Assembly (NCBI GenBank): GCA_024235655.1
Contig: JACKLY010000005.1
Coordinates: forward strand, 124,001-188,000
DNA from: Zoogloeaceae bacterium
Lineage (GTDB): Bacteria > Pseudomonadota > Gammaproteobacteria > Burkholderiales > Rhodocyclaceae
Direction of reading: 5' to 3'
DNA: 64,000 bases
Shown here: in pieces, positions 59,230-64,000 of the stretch
Layout of the letters: every line of letters begins with the position of its first letter
How positions within the stretch are numbered: the first letter of the stretch is position 1
Made by a program: the position numbers and the translations under genes
The notes under the pieces: generated by a model
What the model was told of the DNA's origin: nothing
Seen by the model: the letters and a program-made list of their open reading frames with translations, nothing else
The model's database searches: none

Positions 59230-59642
59230 TGTCCGCGCTTCTCATCTTCTTTGAGCTGGCGATACTCCTGCCATTTCTGTTTCATTTCCTGTTTTTCTTC
59301 CGGTGCCATCTGATTGAATTCCTTGAATTTTTCTCTTGCGGCGAGACGTTGGTCGGGCGTCAGTTTAGACCAGTCCCGCATTTTTTCCTGCAGTCGCTGT
59401 TGTTCAGCCGGACTCATGCGCTCATAGCGCTCGGCAATGCTCAGCCATTTCTTGCGCCGATAGTTTTCCATCTGGTCCCATTCCCCGGCAAGCGGGGCAA
59501 GCGCAGATTTTTGCGCGTTGTTCAGCGACTGCCAGGCGGGTTGCGGCGGTGTGATCAGAACCGGGCTGGTCGGTGGTGAGGCGGCAGCACTGAAGCTGAG
59601 CGACAGCCCGAGGATCAGTGCGCCTGCGAATTTTTTAGCCAT
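59226..59642 (-). CDS. DUF3106 exported protein
   Basis: 138 residues. A signal peptide (about 1-21: MAKKFAGALILGLSLSFSAA) precedes a helical, charged region with repeated W/F-spaced blocks (PAWQSLNNAQKSAL, MRDWSKLTPDQRLAA, FKEFNQMAPEEKQEM). It is periplasmic. Function unknown; the charged helical make-up recalls envelope-stress sensors such as CpxP, but that is only a resemblance. It overlaps the DUF3619 gene by 28 bp. Confidence 0.8.
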   Translation of the reverse strand: MAKKFAGALILGLSLSFSAAASPPTSPVLITPPQPAWQSLNNAQKSALAPLAGEWDQMENYRRKKWLSIAERYERMSPAEQQRLQEKMRDWSKLTPDQRLAAREKFKEFNQMAPEEKQEMKQKWQEYRQLKEDEKRGQ

Positions 59643-59992
59643 GCCTGGAAATCCTTGTCGAGCAAAGCCTCGACGGGTACATCGTCAGCCAGCAGCGCGC
59701 TGTCAATGGCGGACATTTCGTCTATCAATTCACTGGAATGCCAGTGAATGAAGAGGGCCACGGCTATCAGCAGGGCAAGTACGGCCAGTGACGGACGCAG
59801 CCCCGGGGTGCTCAGGTGGCGATCAAGAAAGTAGCCAGCTGCCGCCAGCGCCGGGATGGTCGCAGGTTTTTTCTGCGCGGACAGTGCTTCTGCCCGGGCG
59901 GCGGCAAGGCGATCAAGTTGCGAGGTGTCGATCTGCTGTAGCCCGCGGTTCAGGTATTGCCTGATCCGGAAGGCGAAATGAAGCTCGTTCAT
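59615..59992 (-). CDS. DUF3619 single-pass membrane protein, likely anti-sigma partner
   Basis: 125 residues: a cytosolic N-terminus of about 60 residues, one helix (about 67-83: PSLAVLALLIAVALFIHW), then a periplasmic tail. Directly after a sigma-24-type gene (4-bp overlap), a one-helix protein of this shape often acts as an anti-sigma factor. It lacks the ZAS zinc motif. The role is inferred from order and topology. Confidence 0.75.
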   Translation of the reverse strand: MNELHFAFRIRQYLNRGLQQIDTSQLDRLAAARAEALSAQKKPATIPALAAAGYFLDRHLSTPGLRPSLAVLALLIAVALFIHWHSSELIDEMSAIDSALLADDVPVEALLDKDFQAWLKNSQAH

Positions 59993-60555
59993 AGGGTGAT
60001 CCCCCTTGCTTTCAGTGCCGATGCCAGCGCGTGCGTTGCGCGCGAGCAGTGTGTTTTTACGCTGCCCTCCGAGCAGCCCATGGCTTCAGCCGTACTGGCA
60101 ACATCCATGTCTTCCCAGTAACGCATGAGAAAGGCTTCCCGTTGACGTGCCGGCAGTCGTGAGATTTCCTCCTCGATCGATGCCAGAACCTGAGACTGCT
60201 CCAGCTGCCCGTCAGGCGTGTTGGCAATTTTCGAGGTGTTTTCGACCACCATGTTTTCGAGGGCATCGAATTCGTCTTCATCGCTCTTGCCGCCAAGCAT
60301 CGAAAGCAGTGTCGTCCAGGTGTTGCGTACTTTGTGCCGCCGATGGTGGTCGTGAATGCAATTCTGGAGGATGCGCTGGAAAAGCATCGGAAATTCTTCT
60401 GCCGGCCGGTCGCCATATTTTTCCGCCAGTTTCATCATCGCGTTTTGCACGATGTCGAGCGCGCCATCTTCGTCCCGAACAGCGTAGCTGGCTTGCCGGA
60501 AAGCGCGGCGCTCGACGGAGGCAAGAAAATCCGACAGTTCTCTTTGTGTGGCCAG
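59989..60555 (-). CDS. ECF-type RNA polymerase sigma factor, apparent CTG start
   Basis: 188 residues if started at CTG 60555, which follows AAGGA by seven bases; the product reads MATQRELSDFLASVERRAF, a family-like N-terminus. A GTG at 60450 would drop the sigma-2 region start (35 codons). The -10-binding sigma-2 region (about 25-95, with AVRDEDGALDIVQNAMMKL) and the sigma-4 helix-turn-helix (about 125-180, with LPARQREAFLMRYWEDMDVASTAEAMGCSEGSVKTH) are present. The operon continues with DUF3619, DUF3106 and RDD genes. Confidence 0.85.
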   Translation of the reverse strand: MATQRELSDFLASVERRAFRQASYAVRDEDGALDIVQNAMMKLAEKYGDRPAEEFPMLFQRILQNCIHDHHRRHKVRNTWTTLLSMLGGKSDEDEFDALENMVVENTSKIANTPDGQLEQSQVLASIEEEISRLPARQREAFLMRYWEDMDVASTAEAMGCSEGSVKTHCSRATHALASALKARGITL

Positions 60556-60679
60556 TGAGGGATCCTTCGGGAAATCAGCGGGCTAGGGGGCTTGGCCGTG
60601 TTTCTCGACCTTGACCAAACGGGGGCTAACCGATAAGGTTACACGTTTTTCCAGACTCAGGTTTGTAAGGCGGAAGCAG

Positions 60680-62383
60680 ATGAATATGACCGGCGCAGAG
60701 ATTTTAATCAGGTGCCTGCAGGAAGAAAAGGTCGAACACATGTTCGGCTACCCCGGAGGGGCTGTGCTGCACATCTATGACGAACTGTTCAAGCAGGAGC
60801 AGATTCAGCACATTCTGGTCCGCCATGAACAGGCTGCCGTACATGCGGCGGATGGCTATGCACGCTCATCCGACAAGGTCGGCGTTGCACTGGTGACTTC
60901 TGGCCCGGGAGCGACCAACGCCGTCACCGGTATTGCCACGGCCTACATGGATTCCGTGCCGATTGTGGTGATTTCCGGCCAGGTACCGACGCCGGCGATC
61001 GGCCTCGACGCCTTCCAGGAAGTCGACATGGTCGGTATTACCCGGCCCTGCGTGAAGCACAACTTCCTGGTCAAGGACGTGCGCGATCTGGCGTTGACCA
61101 TCAAGAAGGCTTTCCACATTGCCAAGACCGGCCGGCCCGGCCCGGTGGTTGTCGATATTCCCAAGGACGTCACGGCGCAGACCTGTGCGTTTGAGTATCC
61201 GCAGACTGTGCAGATGCGCTCCTACAACCCGGTGGTCAAGGGGCATCTGGGGCAGATCAAGAAGGCCGTGCAGTTGCTTTCCGAAGCGCAGCGTCCGATC
61301 ATTTACGTCGGTGGCGGTGCAATTCTGTCGGACGCTTCCGAGAAGCTGACGAAACTTGCGCATCAACTGGGTTTCCCGGTAACCAATACCCTGATGGGGC
61401 TGGGTGCTTTTGCTGCAACCGACAAGCAGAACCTGGGCATGCTCGGCATGCACGGTACGGTCGAGGCCAATATGGCCATGCACTACGCTGACGTAGTGCT
61501 GGCGGTCGGCGCGCGCTTTGATGACCGGGTGATCGGTGATCCGGCAAACTATGCCGAAGAATCGCGCAAGATCATTCATATCGATATCGATCCATCGTCC
61601 ATCTCCAAGCGGGTCAAGGTGGATGTTCCGATCGTCGGCAATGTCCCCGACGTGCTTGAGGAAATGCTCAAGCTGCTGGATACGGTGAAGATCGATCCGG
61701 CACAGATCGCCGGGTGGTGGGGGCAGATCGCCGAGTGGCGTGGCAAGGAGTGCCTGGGCTTCAAGCAGGACAACGACCTGATCATGCCGCAGTACGTGGT
61801 GCAGAAGCTGTACGAAATCACCGGCGGCGATGCCATCATCACCTCGGATGTCGGTCAGCACCAGATGTGGGCGGCACAGTATTATCCGTTCGACAAGCCG
61901 CGTCGCTGGCTGAACTCAGGTGGCCTGGGCACCATGGGTGTTGGTCTGCCCTATGCCATGGGTGCCCAGTTTGCGCACCCGGATGCAACCGTTGCCTGCA
62001 TTACCGGTGAAGGCTCGATCCAGATGTGCATCCAGGAATTGTCGACGGCCAAGCAGTTCCGTCTGCCGATCAAGATCATCAGCCTCAATAACCGCTACCT
62101 GGGCATGGTTCGTCAGTGGCAGGAAATGTTCTATGGCAGCCGCTATTCCGGCTCCTACATGGATTCGCTGCCTGACTTCGTCAAGCTGGCCGAGGCCTAT
62201 GGTCATGTCGGTATGCGTATCGAGCGACCGGAAGATGTTGAGCCGGCGCTGAAGAAAGCCTTTACCGAACACAAGAACGATCTGGTCTTCATGGATTTCC
62301 AGACCAACCGTGAAGCCAACGTCTTCCCGATGGTTGCTGCCGGCAAGGGTCTGACTGACATGATCCTGGCCGAAGATCTGTAA
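60680..62383 (+). CDS. ilvB: Acetolactate synthase large subunit
   Basis: 567 residues from ATG 60680 (MNMTGAEILIRCL); an upstream in-frame ATG adds 23 unlike residues. Thiamin-diphosphate enzyme: the catalytic Glu region is VRHEQAAVHAADGYAR, the ThDP/Mg motif is GEGSIQMCIQEL with NNRYLGMVRQWQ, and FAD-binding lies in the middle domain. It joins two pyruvates, or pyruvate and 2-oxobutyrate, in valine, leucine and isoleucine synthesis. The small subunit IlvN follows 19 bp later. Confidence 0.97.
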   Translation: MNMTGAEILIRCLQEEKVEHMFGYPGGAVLHIYDELFKQEQIQHILVRHEQAAVHAADGYARSSDKVGVALVTSGPGATNAVTGIATAYMDSVPIVVISGQVPTPAIGLDAFQEVDMVGITRPCVKHNFLVKDVRDLALTIKKAFHIAKTGRPGPVVVDIPKDVTAQTCAFEYPQTVQMRSYNPVVKGHLGQIKKAVQLLSEAQRPIIYVGGGAILSDASEKLTKLAHQLGFPVTNTLMGLGAFAATDKQNLGMLGMHGTVEANMAMHYADVVLAVGARFDDRVIGDPANYAEESRKIIHIDIDPSSISKRVKVDVPIVGNVPDVLEEMLKLLDTVKIDPAQIAGWWGQIAEWRGKECLGFKQDNDLIMPQYVVQKLYEITGGDAIITSDVGQHQMWAAQYYPFDKPRRWLNSGGLGTMGVGLPYAMGAQFAHPDATVACITGEGSIQMCIQELSTAKQFRLPIKIISLNNRYLGMVRQWQEMFYGSRYSGSYMDSLPDFVKLAEAYGHVGMRIERPEDVEPALKKAFTEHKNDLVFMDFQTNREANVFPMVAAGKGLTDMILAEDL

Positions 62384-62402
62384 GCGCGGAGAGAAAGAGA
62401 AA

Positions 62403-62894
62403 ATGCGTCACATCATTTCCATCCTGATCGAGAACGAAGCCGGTGCGCTGTCACGGGTTTCCGGGCTTTTTTCCGCGCGCGGCTACAATATCGAAACACT
62501 GACCGTCGCACCGACAGAGGATTCGTCCCTGTCGCGCATGACCATCGTTACGAACGGCTCCGACGAGGTGCTGGAACAGATCACCAAACAGCTCAACAAG
62601 CTGGTGGATGTGGTCAAGGTGGTTGATCTGTCGGAGGCCGCGCATATCGAGCGCGAACTCATGCTGATCAAGGTGCGTGCAACCGGCAAGGATCGCGAGG
62701 AGATGAAGCGCATGGCTGAAATCTTCCGTGGTCGCATCATCGATGTTACCGAGTCGACCTATGTGATCGAGCTGACCGGCAACAGTAGCAAGCTGGATTC
62801 GTTCATCAGCGCTATTGATGTTGGACTGATACTCGAAACCGTTCGTACTGGCGTCAGCGGCATCGGCCGCGGCGACCGTATCCTGAAAGTTTGA
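62403..62894 (+). CDS. ilvN: Acetolactate synthase small (regulatory) subunit
   Basis: 163 residues: an ACT domain at 1-75 (MRHIISILIENEAGALSRVSGLF, with RGYNIETLTVAPTED) and a C-terminal ACT-like domain. It binds valine for feedback inhibition and boosts the large subunit. It lies between ilvB and ilvC in the same transcript; ilvC starts 28 bp after its stop. Confidence 0.96.
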   Translation: MRHIISILIENEAGALSRVSGLFSARGYNIETLTVAPTEDSSLSRMTIVTNGSDEVLEQITKQLNKLVDVVKVVDLSEAAHIERELMLIKVRATGKDREEMKRMAEIFRGRIIDVTESTYVIELTGNSSKLDSFISAIDVGLILETVRTGVSGIGRGDRILKV

Positions 62895-62922
62895 TCAAAG
62901 TTTGAAAGAAGAAAGGGCTGTA

Positions 62923-63939
<1,017 letters not shown>

Positions 63940-63964
63940 TCACCATTGTTCTTGCGGTATCATC

Positions 63965-63991
63965 ACTCGCCCGGATTCGCTCCGGGCGAGT
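63965..63991 (+). terminator. Terminator-like hairpin after ilvC
   Basis: An 11-bp stem (ACTCGCCCGGA 63965-63975 with TCCGGGCGAGT 63981-63991) and loop TTCGC, followed by a short T-rich stretch that the window cuts off. It lies 25 bp after the ilvC stop. Confidence 0.75.
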
Positions 63992-64000
63992 GTCTTTCCG

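Noticed and set aside
60611..60639. TTGACC with a distant GATAAG as the ilvB promoter
   Set aside because: Spacing is 15-17 bp only with a poor -10; no alternative is better, so I left the ilvB promoter unassigned.
60611..60679. 23-residue N-terminal extension of ilvB
   Set aside because: Basic and unlike acetolactate synthases, which start with a form of MTGAEIL; ATG 60680 fits.

Overview
The window looks like the chromosome of a GC-rich betaproteobacterium, most likely of the order Rhodocyclales (Dechloromonas/Azonexus-like). I infer this from gene neighbourhoods and protein families, not from a database search: the valS-holC-pepA | lptF-lptG block, the sigma-24/DUF3619/DUF3106/RDD block, a monomeric isocitrate dehydrogenase with a glyoxylate shunt, and clpS-clpA beside cspA. 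I see no phage genes, transposases, CRISPR arrays, rRNA or tRNA. Coding density is very high and many genes overlap by 1-4 bases.

Layout. 1-12.6 kb is an envelope-modification block. It holds two phosphoethanolamine transferases (eptC/cptA-like and a partial eptA) and a PmrAB/QseBC-like two-component system. That system is the tail of a seven-gene operon whose first genes are a 'thermostable haemolysin' family protein, an AMP-dependent ligase, a haem-oxygenase-like di-iron protein, an SDR and a periplasmic TPR protein. A divergent PAP2 phosphatase / LTA-synthase-like pair follows. Direct repeats of a CTTAA-type half-site with an 11-bp period (PmrA-box geometry) lie in front of each transcription unit, so the block reads as one autoregulated regulon. 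12.6-18.4 kb: rpmB-rpmG, icd, a double-REC GGDEF regulator and a class III CoA-transferase. 18.4-24.3 kb: a translationally coupled osmoprotectant operon (asnO-ngg-M42 peptidase-MscS) for N-acetylglutaminylglutamine amide (NAGGN). 24.4-32.2 kb: a MazG-like pyrophosphohydrolase, a large PAS/GAF histidine kinase, a gate-domain membrane protein, and an unusual SBP-histidine kinase-SBP operon. 32.3-41.2 kb: lrgAB, a tauE-like gene with aceB, a LysR regulator, HDOD and EAL proteins, and aceA. A shared inverted-repeat operator candidate precedes aceA and the tauE-aceB unit. 41.5-51.2 kb: a chemoreceptor with a C-terminal sensor domain, rraA, clpSA, cspA, moaC, bepA, tusA and a pabB-pabC fusion. 51.2-64 kb: valS, a small hypothetical, holC, pepA, lptFG, an RDD/DUF3106/DUF3619/sigma-factor operon (the sigma factor apparently starting with CTG), and ilvB-ilvN-ilvC.

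How it fits together: the cell appears to sense envelope stress and remodel lipid A/LPS core (PmrAB regulon), make an osmoprotectant and release solutes (NAGGN plus MscS), grow on C2 compounds through the glyoxylate shunt (aceA, aceB, icd), and run several nucleotide and histidine-kinase sensory circuits. The part least explained by known biology is the four-enzyme cassette at 5990-9594 inside the PmrAB-like operon.
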